Assembly (NCBI RefSeq): GCF_001183545.1 | Contig: NZ_KQ236688.1 | Span: forward strand, 2,633,149-2,697,148 | Reading direction: 5' to 3' | DNA length: 64,000 nt | Source: Cellvibrio sp. pealriver | Lineage (GTDB): Bacteria; Pseudomonadota; Gammaproteobacteria; Pseudomonadales; Cellvibrionaceae | Shown here: positions 17,552-27,241 of the stretch, piece by piece | How positions within the stretch are numbered: the first letter of the stretch is position 1 | Layout of the letters: each line of letters starts with the position of its first letter | Notes under the pieces: model-generated | The model's input: only the letters and a program-made list of their open reading frames with translations | What the model was told of the DNA's origin: nothing | Database searches by the model: none | Translations under genes and position numbers: made by a program

Positions 17552-19546
17552 CTAATCACGTCGATTGAGTGCCGCCAACACCTGTGCATCGCGATTGTAG
17601 ATGTCCGGTTTGAACGCCACTTCTGTCTCGCCAAGCGCATCCACCGTCCAATACGCCAGCAAGATAGGCACTCGCTTGGCCAGAGTGACATTGCGCGTCT
17701 TGCCTGTTGCCAGAGCTTTATCAATAGCGGCTTTATCCCAGCCGGGCGTCTCCGCCAACAGCAGTTCAACCAATTCCAGTGCGCGCTCAACACGGATACA
17801 ACCCGAGCTAAAGGCGCGCTGGCTTTTATTAAACAGCTTTTGGTGCGGGGTATCGTGCAGATAAACCGCATAGGAATTGGGGAAGCGGATTACCGCTTTA
17901 CCCAGTGCCGCATGGGGCCCTGCATCCTGACGCAGGGTGACATTGCCCGGTTTGTACCAATCCACAGTCGCCGGGTCCAGCTCCTTGCCATTGCTATCCA
18001 GCACACGGATGTTGTTATCGCGCAGATAACTCAGGTCCTTACGCAATTTGGGTAGTACATCCTTGCGCAAAATAGTGGGCGGGATGGTCCAGGTGGGGTT
18101 GAGGGTAATGTAATTCACTTCCGAGCGGAAAATCGGGCTGGTGCGGTACGACATGCCCACCTGTACACGCGAGCGCCAGATAGGCTGGCTGGCCTTGAAA
18201 TAGGTAATTTTAAAACCGGCCACATCCACCAGCAGCATTTCCGGCGGGATGTTGTGCAACAGCCAGCGGGCGCGATCGAGGTTGACGCGGATCTGGTCAA
18301 TGCGCGATTGCACCGATACATTCAGCGCCGCCCGGGTCGCAGGCCCAACGCTGCCATCATCCTCCAGATACTGCGCGCGCTGGAAGCGTTTGACCGCCTC
18401 GACCAGGTGCTCATCAAATACCTCATCGGGACTTACCGGCGCGGCACTGGAGGCACTGGAAGAGGATGCAACACTGCTTTCATCTAGCGATGACGCGCTC
18501 GCAGCAGAGCCATTGATCACGGCGCTATTAACACCAGCACTATCAACGGCGGCAGCATCAGCTGATACAGAAACAAACGACGATGCCAGCGAAGCATTCG
18601 ATGACGCAGCCAGCGAGGACGCTGCAGCCGCACTTGCAGCAGCGGCTTTGGCGTTCGCTAACACACACACTTGCGCAGGTGTCAGCGCCTGCGGATCTTC
18701 ATCTGGAGTTGGCTCAATGTATTCGCCTGTGATACGCAAACGCTGGCGCAGTACGGCCACCTGCGGATCAATCATGCAAGGTTTTAGCGTCGGTCCAACG
18801 GGCAATGAAGGCCACCCACCTTGCCCGGCCAAATAACGGTAATGTTTTAAACCCGCGACAAAACTGCGGTAGATCATATGTTGGGGACGGGTTTGGTCGA
18901 ACAGACTGGCGATTTGTCCGGTCTCGATCACATCGGCAAGGCGTGCGGCATCGGCTATGGGTGCCATGTCCTGCAAATCAAAGTTCCACTGGGGATCAAG
19001 CCCGGCAGGATTCACCTTGCCGTTGTACAGGTGATACAACGCACGCAGGTAAGCATTGGTTGCGCGCAGCTCATCGGCAACACGCGCGGACAGCTCGCGG
19101 GCACTGTTATCGCCCTGCAGCGTATCGCGCAATTGACCAATCTGGTAATCATCGGGGGTTAAACCGTCATCCGCCAGCGACTCCAGCGCGGCAACCAACT
19201 GCTGTACACGTGCGGGTCTGTCCCATACAGGGCGATACTGCCGCTGCACATAAAAGGCAATCAGCGCCTGCGCCAGATGCCCCGCACTGTCTTTGGCTTC
19301 ACCCGCGACCGCATCCAGCTGAAGGGAGATCATGTGCGCCTCTATCGCTTGCGCCATTTCTTGCTCTTGCGCCTGCAGATTGCGGTAATCCTGTGCCTTG
19401 CCCAGCGCCATTGCGGCATCGCTCACCTGAGCCTGCGCAGGCTGCACCAGACACAATATGGCCAGCATCGCTAACAATCCCTGTACCACCTGCAAGCGCT
19501 TCTGCAACACCTGCACGCGGTAAAAACAACCATCCAATAACAACAT
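17552..19546 (-). CDS. L,D-transpeptidase, YcbB/LdtD-like
   Basis: A 664-residue exported cell-wall enzyme that makes 3-3 (mDAP-mDAP) crosslinks. It has an N-terminal signal segment ending in AQAQ (about residue 40), an N-terminal scaffold domain (FYVQRQYRPVW, DDGLTPDDYQ), a peptidoglycan-binding-like segment (VKRFQRAQYLEDDGSVGPATRAAL), and a YkuD catalytic domain with HDTP and the SSGCIRV motif (catalytic Cys about residue 583). A low-complexity Ala/Ser stretch at about residues 295-375 splits the scaffold, which is unusual for the family. The start at the ATG 19546 is supported by AGAGG nine bases upstream; an earlier TTG at 19600 lacks one. It is followed by a hairpin terminator and then the tubulin-like gene. 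Confidence 0.9.
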   Translation of the reverse strand: MLLLDGCFYRVQVLQKRLQVVQGLLAMLAILCLVQPAQAQVSDAAMALGKAQDYRNLQAQEQEMAQAIEAHMISLQLDAVAGEAKDSAGHLAQALIAFYVQRQYRPVWDRPARVQQLVAALESLADDGLTPDDYQIGQLRDTLQGDNSARELSARVADELRATNAYLRALYHLYNGKVNPAGLDPQWNFDLQDMAPIADAARLADVIETGQIASLFDQTRPQHMIYRSFVAGLKHYRYLAGQGGWPSLPVGPTLKPCMIDPQVAVLRQRLRITGEYIEPTPDEDPQALTPAQVCVLANAKAAAASAAAASSLAASSNASLASSFVSVSADAAAVDSAGVNSAVINGSAASASSLDESSVASSSSASSAAPVSPDEVFDEHLVEAVKRFQRAQYLEDDGSVGPATRAALNVSVQSRIDQIRVNLDRARWLLHNIPPEMLLVDVAGFKITYFKASQPIWRSRVQVGMSYRTSPIFRSEVNYITLNPTWTIPPTILRKDVLPKLRKDLSYLRDNNIRVLDSNGKELDPATVDWYKPGNVTLRQDAGPHAALGKAVIRFPNSYAVYLHDTPHQKLFNKSQRAFSSGCIRVERALELVELLLAETPGWDKAAIDKALATGKTRNVTLAKRVPILLAYWTVDALGETEVAFKPDIYNRDAQVLAALNRRD

Positions 19547-19809
19547 AAACAAGCGCCTCTGCACGCTATTTACCCGGTAAAAACCATAAAACTCACACAA
19601 TACGATGAATTTGCTGAACTTTTGTTATTTGCCGCACTCCCAAACGGATGCTAGCATTTCAGCAGATCCCGTATCTGCAGGACAACTTTATCCGCAGGAC
19701 AACTATAAAAAACCCGGCGTACTGTTTTTTAAGCGCGATTTCTTTTTATAGCCATAAAACCATAGCAAGGTCGCTACAACTTTAATTACCCAGAATTTCG
19801 GGGATATCC

Positions 19810-20565
19810 ATGTTGTACACCAGTTTCAGGGCCTTGTCTTTTTCCGCCCTTCTTAGCGTCGTCTTCGTTAGTTTTGTGTCATCTGCGCAAGCAAGCGTAG
19901 CGCAAACTCCCGCTGAAAACCCTTTTAGTCAGGTGTTTAATCACGAGCACACACAGGCGTTATTAAACAAACTGACGCGTGCAGCACCGGCGGCCAATCC
20001 ACAAGTTATCAGCCTTGCACTGTCGGCACTGGATTGCGCCCTTGCGCAAGGCATGTCGCCCGCGCGCAACCTGACGGTAATTGATTATTCATTGGTGTCC
20101 ACCAAGCCCCGCCTTTGGGTGTTTGATCTGGTCAGCGGCAAATTACTGTTTCAGGAACTGGTCGCCCACGGCATGAATACCGGCAAAAACGTTGCCCGTC
20201 ACTTTTCCAATGATTACGGCAGCCACCAGACCAGTCTGGGGTTGTTCCGCACCAAAGACACTTATGTCGGTGCCAATGGCTATTCCCTGCGTATGGAAGG
20301 TCTGGAAGACGGCTTCAACGACAGGGCGATGGAACGTGCGATTGTTTTCCACGGTGCCGATTACGTCGATCTGAAACTCGCCCAAAAACTGGGGCACCTT
20401 GGCCGCAGCCACGGCTGCCCGGCAGTGCGCAGAGGTATCGCACGCAAAGTGATCGACACCATCAAAGGTGAGCAGTTTTTGTTCTCTTATTATCCCGACA
20501 AAAACTGGCTGAGCAGATCGCAATTCCTGAATTGCCCCGCCAGCCAGCGCTGGGCAAAAAATTGA
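19810..20565 (+). CDS. Murein L,D-transpeptidase catalytic-domain family protein
   Basis: This 251-residue protein has a signal peptide (cleavage near AQAS, residue 29) and a YkuD_2-type domain. Key features are IDYSLVSTKPRLWVFDL (about 97-113), the FHGADYV strand and SHGCPAV (200-206) with the catalytic Cys203. The family is related to L,D-transpeptidases, but most members have not been tested and some may be carboxypeptidases. It is divergent from the larger transpeptidase gene, with 263 bp between the two starts. The ATG at 19810 follows a GGGG-containing ribosome binding site. The pair points to peptidoglycan 3-3 crosslinking or lipoprotein anchoring, beside the tubulin-like gene. Confidence 0.88.
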   Translation: MLYTSFRALSFSALLSVVFVSFVSSAQASVAQTPAENPFSQVFNHEHTQALLNKLTRAAPAANPQVISLALSALDCALAQGMSPARNLTVIDYSLVSTKPRLWVFDLVSGKLLFQELVAHGMNTGKNVARHFSNDYGSHQTSLGLFRTKDTYVGANGYSLRMEGLEDGFNDRAMERAIVFHGADYVDLKLAQKLGHLGRSHGCPAVRRGIARKVIDTIKGEQFLFSYYPDKNWLSRSQFLNCPASQRWAKN

Positions 20566-20598
20566 TGCGCAACGCCTGCGCAATACCCGATTGATACT

Positions 20599-20624
20599 GC
20601 GATGCTTGTGCGCCGCAGCATCGC
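20599..20624 (+). other. Stem-loop after the murein transpeptidase gene
   Basis: GCGATGCT (20599-20606) pairs with AGCATCGC (20617-20624) across a ten-base loop, 34 bp past the stop. There is no T-run, so termination is uncertain. Confidence 0.4.
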
Positions 20625-20799
20625 TTCTGACCGCACTGTAAAGCAACGTTAACGAAATCCATATTTATCAGATAATTTTATCAAGCTGTGTAAAAGACTT
20701 CGCATATCCCTTATCTGGCCGCTATAAATAAACTCACTTTCTATAAAAAACCAAAAGCAATCATCATAAAAACGACCACAACACAATCAGGAACCATCC

Positions 20800-21609
20800 A
20801 TGAACAATCACCTATTGAAGCGCGGCCTGACACCGGCTTCCGTTGCCTGTTTCAGTGCAGCACTCGTGTGCTCTACTTTTACCTTTGCCGCTGAAAAAGC
20901 CGCCCAGGAAAAAGCCAAAGAGCCGTGGCAATTAGCCGAGGAAACTGAAGTTTGGGAACCGGTTCCTCCGGTCATCAGCTCACCGGCCAACGGCATTCCC
21001 TCTGATGCAATTGCCTTATTCGATGGAAAAAATCTGGCGCAATGGCAAGGTGCCGAAGGTGGCGAAGCCAAGTGGAAAGTGGCCGATGGTGTGTTGACCG
21101 TAGTGCCATCGACCGGCGATATCAAAACCAAAGAATCATTCTGCGATGTGCAATTGCATATTGAATGGAAAACCCCGACCTTGATCACCGACGACAAGGG
21201 CAAGTTGTTAGAAGGCCAGGCGCGCAATAACAGCGGTGTGTTTTTCCAGGAACGTTATGAAATCCAGGTGTTGGATTCCTACAACAACAAAACCTACCCC
21301 AACGGGCAAGCCGGTTCGGTTTACAAGCAAACTATCCCCCTGGTAAATGCCTCGCGTGCACCGGGCGAATGGCAAACCTACGACATTATCTTTACTGCGC
21401 CTAAATTCGATAGCGCACAAAAACTCAGCAAGCCGGGTTATGTCACCGTGTTGCACAACGGTGTGCTGGTGCAAAACCACGTTGAAATACAGGGCACTAC
21501 CGAGTGGATTGGTAAACCGGTATACAAAGCCCACGGCTGTGCACCTCTGCGCTTACAGGATCATGGTAATGCCATGGCCTTCCGCAACATTTGGGTGCGC
21601 AAACTCTAA
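20800..21609 (+). CDS. DUF1080 (3-keto-disaccharide hydrolase) family protein
   Basis: A 269-residue protein with a signal peptide ending after TFAA (about residue 31) and a DUF1080 concanavalin-like jelly-roll domain. Recognisable parts are [15 protein letters not shown], the [11 protein letters not shown] strand, [21 protein letters not shown], and ending [10 protein letters not shown]. Family members bind sugars, and some hydrolyse 3-keto-glycosides. It is exported, probably periplasmic. It ends in a strong terminator, and the next gene encodes a large cytochrome/propeller protein with a similar jelly-roll at its N-terminus, so a shared glycan-oxidation role is plausible but not proven. 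Confidence 0.9.
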   Translation: MNNHLLKRGLTPASVACFSAALVCSTFTFAAEKAAQEKAKEPWQLAEETEVWEPVPPVISSPANGIPSDAIALFDGKNLAQWQGAEGGEAKWKVADGVLTVVPSTGDIKTKESFCDVQLHIEWKTPTLITDDKGKLLEGQARNNSGVFFQERYEIQVLDSYNNKTYPNGQAGSVYKQTIPLVNASRAPGEWQTYDIIFTAPKFDSAQKLSKPGYVTVLHNGVLVQNHVEIQGTTEWIGKPVYKAHGCAPLRLQDHGNAMAFRNIWVRKL

Positions 21610-21665
21610 TTTTTCCGCTCTATCCGCTGACTGTTATAGCTAAACGCTTTGACCGTCGTCTGTTT

Positions 21666-21696
21666 GCGCCGCAGTGATTCACTGCGGCGCTTTTTT
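21666..21696 (+). terminator. Rho-independent terminator after the DUF1080 gene
   Basis: An 11-bp perfect stem (21666-21676 with 21680-21690), a three-base loop and six T's follow the DUF1080 stop by 56 bp. Confidence 0.92.
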
Positions 21697-21718
21697 AATT
21701 AGATCGCAGGTACGGATT

Positions 21719-24700
21719 ATGTCTTTTCTGAAAAAAACATTACTCTCTTCTTTCATCGTTTTCAGTGCACCACTGTTTGCCGCGAATAACGCGCAAAACC
21801 CGGCCGAATATTTCAAGGTAAACAGCGACTGGATCAGCGCCAGTAAAGTCAGCGCTGTTGGCAATAAATTGCAAATCACACCGGCAACAGATGGCGATAT
21901 TCTGGTGCTTAAGGCTAACGGCAGCAGCGAACATCTGAACACCATCGAGCATATTGGCGATTCAGTACTTGAAACTGAATTTCTGGTTCCCGAAGGCAGC
22001 GATGCAAAATTGTATGTGCAAGGCCGCTATGCCATAGATCTCAAAAACGTTAACAACGAATGGCAAAAGCTCTACGTGACCTTTCGCGCACCGCGCTATA
22101 ACGAGGCGAGCGCAAAAGTGGATTCGGCCTTGATTGTAGAAGTCCGCATCAACGGTGAAACGGTAACGGTGAATGACATTCGCACCGGTATGAGCGAGAA
22201 CGCCAATGTCGGCTGGGAAAACCCTGCGGGCATCACCAGTTTTTTAGTGAACAAAGGCCAGCTTGCACTGCGCAATTTCACCATTGCACCGGCGGATTTT
22301 TCATTGCTCACCATGCCCAAAAATTCTGGCGAGATGACTAACCAAAAAGAGTTGGTCGATTTTGTTGCGCTGGGCAAAGAGACGTTTGAGTCAGTCGGTT
22401 GTAATGCTTGTCACTCCACCATTAAAAACGATGCAGGCGTGAGCACCGGGCCAAATTTGTTCGGCTTGTTTAAACGCGAACCGCGTGACCGCGAAATTGT
22501 TGAAGGCGGCGAAGGTCATCGCTTTACCATTAAAGCTGATCGTCAATACTTGCACCGCAGCATCCGCGCCGCTACCGACCAATTGGCTGTTGCAGAAAGT
22601 GGAGCGAAGAAAGGCGAGCCCTTCTTGCCGATCATGCCGGCGTTTTCGCAACAGGTATTGAGCGATGTGCAAATTGATGCGATTGGCGATTACCTCGCAA
22701 CATTAAATGACCTGCGCGATCAGGGTCCAACCATTAAATTACTCGCGCAAACCGGCGCAGAAGAATACGACCCGATTGCCGACCGTTTGCAACTTTTGGT
22801 GGATGATGAAGTGCGCATCCAACGCGGGCCCCTCGCAGGAAATGTGGCGACAGGTGTATCCGGCCGAGCCATTCACGTGGGATCGCCTTGGGGTGTTAAC
22901 TATTCATTTGATCCACGCCTGCTCGCCATTACCAAAATTTGGCAAGGCGGCTTTTTGGATATGACCGGCGAATTTACCAACCGCGGCGGTAAAGGTTTGA
23001 AGATGGGCTTTGAGAGCCGCGAAATTAATTTCGGCAATCAGGAATTTTTATTTGCGCCACTGAATGCACAAGGCAAGATCATCGACTTCTCGTTTAAAGA
23101 AGCCAAATTTGGCGATGTAGAAACCATTAAGGCATCGCTCAATAGCAAAGAAGATCACCTGCCGCGCGTGGCTGCAATGGATGCGCAATTTTTGGGTTAC
23201 ACGCGCAATTCCAAACAAAAAAATGAATTGCCAACCTTTAACTATCGCGTTGGCAAAAACACGCTCAATATCCAAACTGCCATTGCGGCTAATGGCGATG
23301 TCACCATCAAGGTCAATGGCGATCTAAAAACAGCGCAACAATTTTCATTGAACACGCAGCTTTTACAAAATGCGGCCGTGAGCAAAGGTGAAATCAAAGA
23401 CGGACAATGGACATTGCCAGCCGGCAGCAAAAACGTAACGCTCACCGCAAAAATGCAAGTGGCGGCCAATGTGTGGCATGCGAAAAAATCTGAATTTGAT
23501 TATCGCAAACAACCCATCCGTATCACCGAATCCAAAGCCGATTTGCCAGCGGGTTATCGCGTTGAAAGTTATTACCCACCAAAAGATAATTTTGGCCGTG
23601 AGCAATTATTTGAAGCACTGGGGCTGACGTTAACCGATGACAAAACCGTTGTTGTGGCCACGCGCACTGCAGGTATTTGGCGCATCGTGAAAGGCCAGTG
23701 GCAGTTATTTGCCGAAGGGACATTTGACAGCCTCGGCGTGTTAGCCGAAGACAAAAAAGGCCTCACCGTGATTGCCGGACAAAAAGCCGAACTCACACGC
23801 ATCCGTGACACTAACGGCGATGGTATTGCCGACAGTTACGAAACATTATTTGATGCGCACTCCTATCACGGCAATTACCACTCGTATATGCACGGCCCGA
23901 CACGCGGCAGTGATGGAGCTTATTACATCAGCATCAACCTCGCTGATGGCGGTGATGGCTCCACTTACAAAGCCGGTGGCAAATACATGGGCACTCAAGG
24001 TGGTTTATCCGGTTGGAATATCCGCGTTGAACCCAATGGCAAATTTGAGCTTTGGGCAAATGGTTTGCGCAGCCCTGCAGGCTTGGGCACAGCGCCCGAT
24101 GGTCGCCTCTGGTATTCCGATAACCAGGGCGAATACATGGGCACGTCAAAATTGTTTGATATCCAAAAAGATATGTTTTTTGGCCACCCATCGGCACTGG
24201 TTGATTTACCCGGCATGACACCCGATTCCGCGGAAATTGCATGGGAAAAAGTACAAGACAAACGCACTAACGCGATCGTTTTGTTGCCGCATAACCGCGT
24301 TGCCAATTCACCGGGTAACCCGGCGTGGGATACCACCAAAGGAAAATTCGGTGCATTCGCGGGGCAAATGTTAATGGGCGACCAAACCCAATCGAATTTG
24401 CTGCGCATCGCGATTCAAAATGTCGATGGTGTTGAGCAAGGCAGTGTCATGCCGTTTATCGATGGCTTGGAATCCGGCGTGATGCGCCCGCTGTTTTTAC
24501 CGGACAACAGTTTGCTACTCGGTCAGACCGGTCGCGGCTGGCAAGCCAAAGGCGGTCATGTGGCCAGTTTGCAGCGCATTGTGTGGGATGGAAAAACCAT
24601 CGCACCTGCGATAACACAAATGCTTGCAACACCAACAGGCTTTGCAATCGAATTCACTCAGGCAATTAGCGCCAAACCCACGGCAGATGAATTACTATCG

Positions 24701-24973
24701 CTGATAGCGCTGGAGTCCTGGGTTTACCGCGACGCGCCGGATTACGGCTCTGAAGAGATGGATGTAACGCAAGAAGCAATCAAAGCCGTATCCATTAGCA
24801 CTGATCGCAAAACAATAAATATCGATTTGTCATCACTGGTACAAAAACAGGTTCATCCACAACAAACAGCGCGGGTTTATCACGCACAGGTAAAAACCCA
24901 GACGCTGTTTGAAAAGAATGCGCCGGAAAAAATGGATGCGTATTACACGCTGTATCAATTTCCCAAAAAGTGA
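21719..24973 (+). CDS. Large secreted c-type cytochrome/beta-propeller protein
   Basis: A 1084-residue exported protein with a signal peptide ending at about residue 22 (LFAAN). The layout is a jelly-roll domain like DUF1080 (about 30-195), a c-type cytochrome with CNACH (228-232) and a likely axial Met306 in IMPAF, an unassigned beta-rich region (about 340-600), a propeller similar to those in PVC-group membrane-bound dehydrogenases (about 620-960, with TRTAGIWRI and SPAGLGTAPDG), and a C-terminal Ig-like tail. Such proteins are common in Planctomycetes and Verrucomicrobia and are thought to pass electrons from carbohydrate oxidation. The start at 21719 has a nearby AGG and begins a good signal peptide; an earlier start at 21674 would fall inside the terminator. 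No dehydrogenase partner is encoded nearby. Confidence 0.87.
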   Translation: MSFLKKTLLSSFIVFSAPLFAANNAQNPAEYFKVNSDWISASKVSAVGNKLQITPATDGDILVLKANGSSEHLNTIEHIGDSVLETEFLVPEGSDAKLYVQGRYAIDLKNVNNEWQKLYVTFRAPRYNEASAKVDSALIVEVRINGETVTVNDIRTGMSENANVGWENPAGITSFLVNKGQLALRNFTIAPADFSLLTMPKNSGEMTNQKELVDFVALGKETFESVGCNACHSTIKNDAGVSTGPNLFGLFKREPRDREIVEGGEGHRFTIKADRQYLHRSIRAATDQLAVAESGAKKGEPFLPIMPAFSQQVLSDVQIDAIGDYLATLNDLRDQGPTIKLLAQTGAEEYDPIADRLQLLVDDEVRIQRGPLAGNVATGVSGRAIHVGSPWGVNYSFDPRLLAITKIWQGGFLDMTGEFTNRGGKGLKMGFESREINFGNQEFLFAPLNAQGKIIDFSFKEAKFGDVETIKASLNSKEDHLPRVAAMDAQFLGYTRNSKQKNELPTFNYRVGKNTLNIQTAIAANGDVTIKVNGDLKTAQQFSLNTQLLQNAAVSKGEIKDGQWTLPAGSKNVTLTAKMQVAANVWHAKKSEFDYRKQPIRITESKADLPAGYRVESYYPPKDNFGREQLFEALGLTLTDDKTVVVATRTAGIWRIVKGQWQLFAEGTFDSLGVLAEDKKGLTVIAGQKAELTRIRDTNGDGIADSYETLFDAHSYHGNYHSYMHGPTRGSDGAYYISINLADGGDGSTYKAGGKYMGTQGGLSGWNIRVEPNGKFELWANGLRSPAGLGTAPDGRLWYSDNQGEYMGTSKLFDIQKDMFFGHPSALVDLPGMTPDSAEIAWEKVQDKRTNAIVLLPHNRVANSPGNPAWDTTKGKFGAFAGQMLMGDQTQSNLLRIAIQNVDGVEQGSVMPFIDGLESGVMRPLFLPDNSLLLGQTGRGWQAKGGHVASLQRIVWDGKTIAPAITQMLATPTGFAIEFTQAISAKPTADELLSLIALESWVYRDAPDYGSEEMDVTQEAIKAVSISTDRKTINIDLSSLVQKQVHPQQTARVYHAQVKTQTLFEKNAPEKMDAYYTLYQFPKK

Positions 24974-25017
24974 GATTAGAAATCTTTCCAAGTGAGATAA
25001 AAGTGGAATCCGGCATT

Positions 25018-25091
25018 TACTCCGGGACCGTGCGCAGCATAGATGCTGTGCTCGAGCCTACAGGGATGTATTTACGGCGCGTCCCGGAGTG
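25018..25091. repeat. Double-hairpin intergenic repeat
   Basis: Perfect outer arms ACTCCGGGAC (25019-25028) and GTCCCGGAGT (25081-25090) enclose an inner hairpin (25035-25048) and the string GAGCCTACAGGGATGTATTT. This resembles the dispersed palindromic repeats with a GAGCC..CAGGGATG..ACGGCG core seen in many marine and soil gammaproteobacteria. Only one copy is in this window. It sits between the cytochrome gene and the BtuB-like receptor gene. It carries no CACTG-type B12 box, so it is not a cobalamin riboswitch. Confidence 0.6.
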
Positions 25092-25153
25092 AATGACGGA
25101 GTCCGCTTCTCTTGCACATCAGTAAATTTTGTAAATCACGCTCAAGGTCTTCA

Positions 25154-27016
25154 ATGAAAATTTTTCGCTTTACTCCACTATTCCTCGCTATCGCTGCCGC
25201 GCCTGGTTTTTCTGCGACGGAAGAACTCATCGTCACCGGTAGTTATAACCCTGTTACCAATGAGCAATTGTCTTCATCGGTCTCGGTCATCAACAAACAA
25301 GAATTGTTGCAATTAAGCAGCAACAACGTGATTGATGCCCTGCGCCAAATTCCCAGCCTGTGGGTTGAAGAGCAAGGCGGCCCGGGCGGCGTAACGTCCA
25401 TTGCCCTGCGCGGCGCAGAAGCAAACCACACACTGGTGTTATTGGATGGTGTGCAATTAAATGACCCAACCAATACCCGCGGCGGTGCATTTGATTTGAA
25501 TAGCATTAATATCGAATCGATTGAACGAATTGAAATTATTCGCGGCGCACAATCGGCTGTGTACGGTTCAGATGCATTAGCCGGTGTTATCCACATCATC
25601 ACCCAGGCACCGAGCAAATCCACCACCCAGTTTAATGGCACAGTAGGCAGTGACGACTACGGCAGTGTCGGCATGAGCACCTCGGGTAAATTCAATAATC
25701 TGGGTTACGCCTTCGCGGTGCAATCCAAGGATGCCGGTGAACCCGTTCCCGGTAGCACCGCAAAAAATACTGAATTCACCAGCCGCTTAAACTGGCAGCA
25801 AGACAATCACACCGTGAATTTTAATTACCGTTATTTTGATGGCGAGCGCACCAGCTTCCCCGAACAAAGTGGCGGCCCGGAATTTGCGGTAGACCGCAAC
25901 CTCGACCGCAGTGAATACACCGACCAAAACGCGGGCTTGGGTTGGACCATGCAAGTGAATGATGTGTGGCAATCGCGCGTGCAAACCAGTTGGTATCAGC
26001 GCGAAGAAACTATCGATTCGCCCGGTATCGCACCGTATTTTGAATTGCCACCCAATGGTTCGGTGATTGATTTTGATCGCACCAATGCAAGCTGGATCAA
26101 CACACTGGGCGATAAAAATACGCTGTGGTTTAACGTCGGCGTAGAACACAAACGCGAACAAGGCACCAATCTGGGTTACGCCGTATCGCGTGATGTATTC
26201 CCGTTGGATTTCAGCCTCACGCGTGAAATCAACAGCGCCTTTATCAATGCAAATGCTTACGTGACAAAAGAATGGTTGATACAAGCAAGCGTGCGCCATG
26301 ACGACCCGAGTAATTACTCGGCAGAAGACACTGCACAAATCGGTACACGCTATCAGTTAAATGATCAGATTTCGCTGTTCGCCAACTGGGGCGAAGGCTT
26401 CAAATTGCCGAGCTTTTTTGCATTGGGCCACCCGATGACGGGCAACGAAGATCTGGTGCCGGAGACTGTCAAATCAGGCGATGTCGGAATTGAATTTTCG
26501 GGCAGCGAATTTTCATCGCGCATCAGTTATTTCGATCACCACTACCGCAACCTCATCGACTTTGATGCGGAGGCATTCCAAAACGTGAATCGCTCGCGCG
26601 TGGAAACCAGTGGTGTGGAATCGGAATTTACCTGGCAAGTGCAAAGCCATTTGAAATTGCGCGCCCATGCCAGCTACACCGATATCGATATGATGTCGTC
26701 GGACAACCATTTGCTCGGCCGTCCGCAAACCACCTACGGTGCATCAGCACATTATGCGCTCAATGATGATTGGCAATTTAACCTGAATTATTTGCGCGTC
26801 GATGAACGTTTTGCGGCGAGCCTTTATACGGGGAGCACCGTTGAGCAAGTGTTAGGAGCTTACGACCGCTTGGATGCCAGCGCGAATTGGCAGATGAATA
26901 CCAATGTCCGCTTTAATGTGAGCCTGGATAATCTGACCGATGAAAACTACTACACCGACATAGGTTTTCCTTCGGCTGGCCAAAGCGCCAAACTCGGCGT
27001 CACCATTACGTTTTAA
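25154..27016 (+). CDS. TonB-dependent receptor, BtuB-like
   Basis: A 620-residue outer-membrane receptor of the short type, close to BtuB in length. After a signal peptide ending in FSA (about residue 20) comes a TonB-box-like EELIVTG, then a plug with SIALRGAEANHTLVLLDG and the segment IIRGAQSAVYGSDALAGVIHIIT, very like the BtuB plug. The barrel ends with LDNLTDENYYTDIGFPSAGQ and a terminal Phe. BtuB takes up cobalamin, but no cobalamin riboswitch was found upstream and no btu/cob genes are adjacent, so vitamin B12 is only a guess. The start at 25154 has AAGG upstream; the longer frame from 25112 adds a basic stretch unlike a signal peptide. Confidence 0.85.
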   Translation: MKIFRFTPLFLAIAAAPGFSATEELIVTGSYNPVTNEQLSSSVSVINKQELLQLSSNNVIDALRQIPSLWVEEQGGPGGVTSIALRGAEANHTLVLLDGVQLNDPTNTRGGAFDLNSINIESIERIEIIRGAQSAVYGSDALAGVIHIITQAPSKSTTQFNGTVGSDDYGSVGMSTSGKFNNLGYAFAVQSKDAGEPVPGSTAKNTEFTSRLNWQQDNHTVNFNYRYFDGERTSFPEQSGGPEFAVDRNLDRSEYTDQNAGLGWTMQVNDVWQSRVQTSWYQREETIDSPGIAPYFELPPNGSVIDFDRTNASWINTLGDKNTLWFNVGVEHKREQGTNLGYAVSRDVFPLDFSLTREINSAFINANAYVTKEWLIQASVRHDDPSNYSAEDTAQIGTRYQLNDQISLFANWGEGFKLPSFFALGHPMTGNEDLVPETVKSGDVGIEFSGSEFSSRISYFDHHYRNLIDFDAEAFQNVNRSRVETSGVESEFTWQVQSHLKLRAHASYTDIDMMSSDNHLLGRPQTTYGASAHYALNDDWQFNLNYLRVDERFAASLYTGSTVEQVLGAYDRLDASANWQMNTNVRFNVSLDNLTDENYYTDIGFPSAGQSAKLGVTITF

Positions 27017-27241
27017 CTTATGCCTCATGCTCCCTGTGCCCCGACAGGGAGCAAAACCCCTGCTGTAACGTCATATACAGTCGAGTTGTTTTACAACTGT
27101 CCTCTTAATCATCTTTTTGAGCAAAATACAACCTATTGTTTCACAAGCAAATTTGTGAACTGGCACACATAATGCTCTTATCCATAACTGCATAGATCAT
27201 TTTTACTCACTCATGTAGTTAATGGACAAAGGAAGATTGCA

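Noticed and set aside
19675..19707. Short direct repeat GCAGGACAACT before the murein transpeptidase gene
   Set aside because: Only two copies of 11 bases; too short to support a function.
24974..25153. Cobalamin riboswitch before the BtuB-like receptor
   Set aside because: No CACTG-type B12 box or conserved core was found; the region is filled by a double-hairpin repeat.
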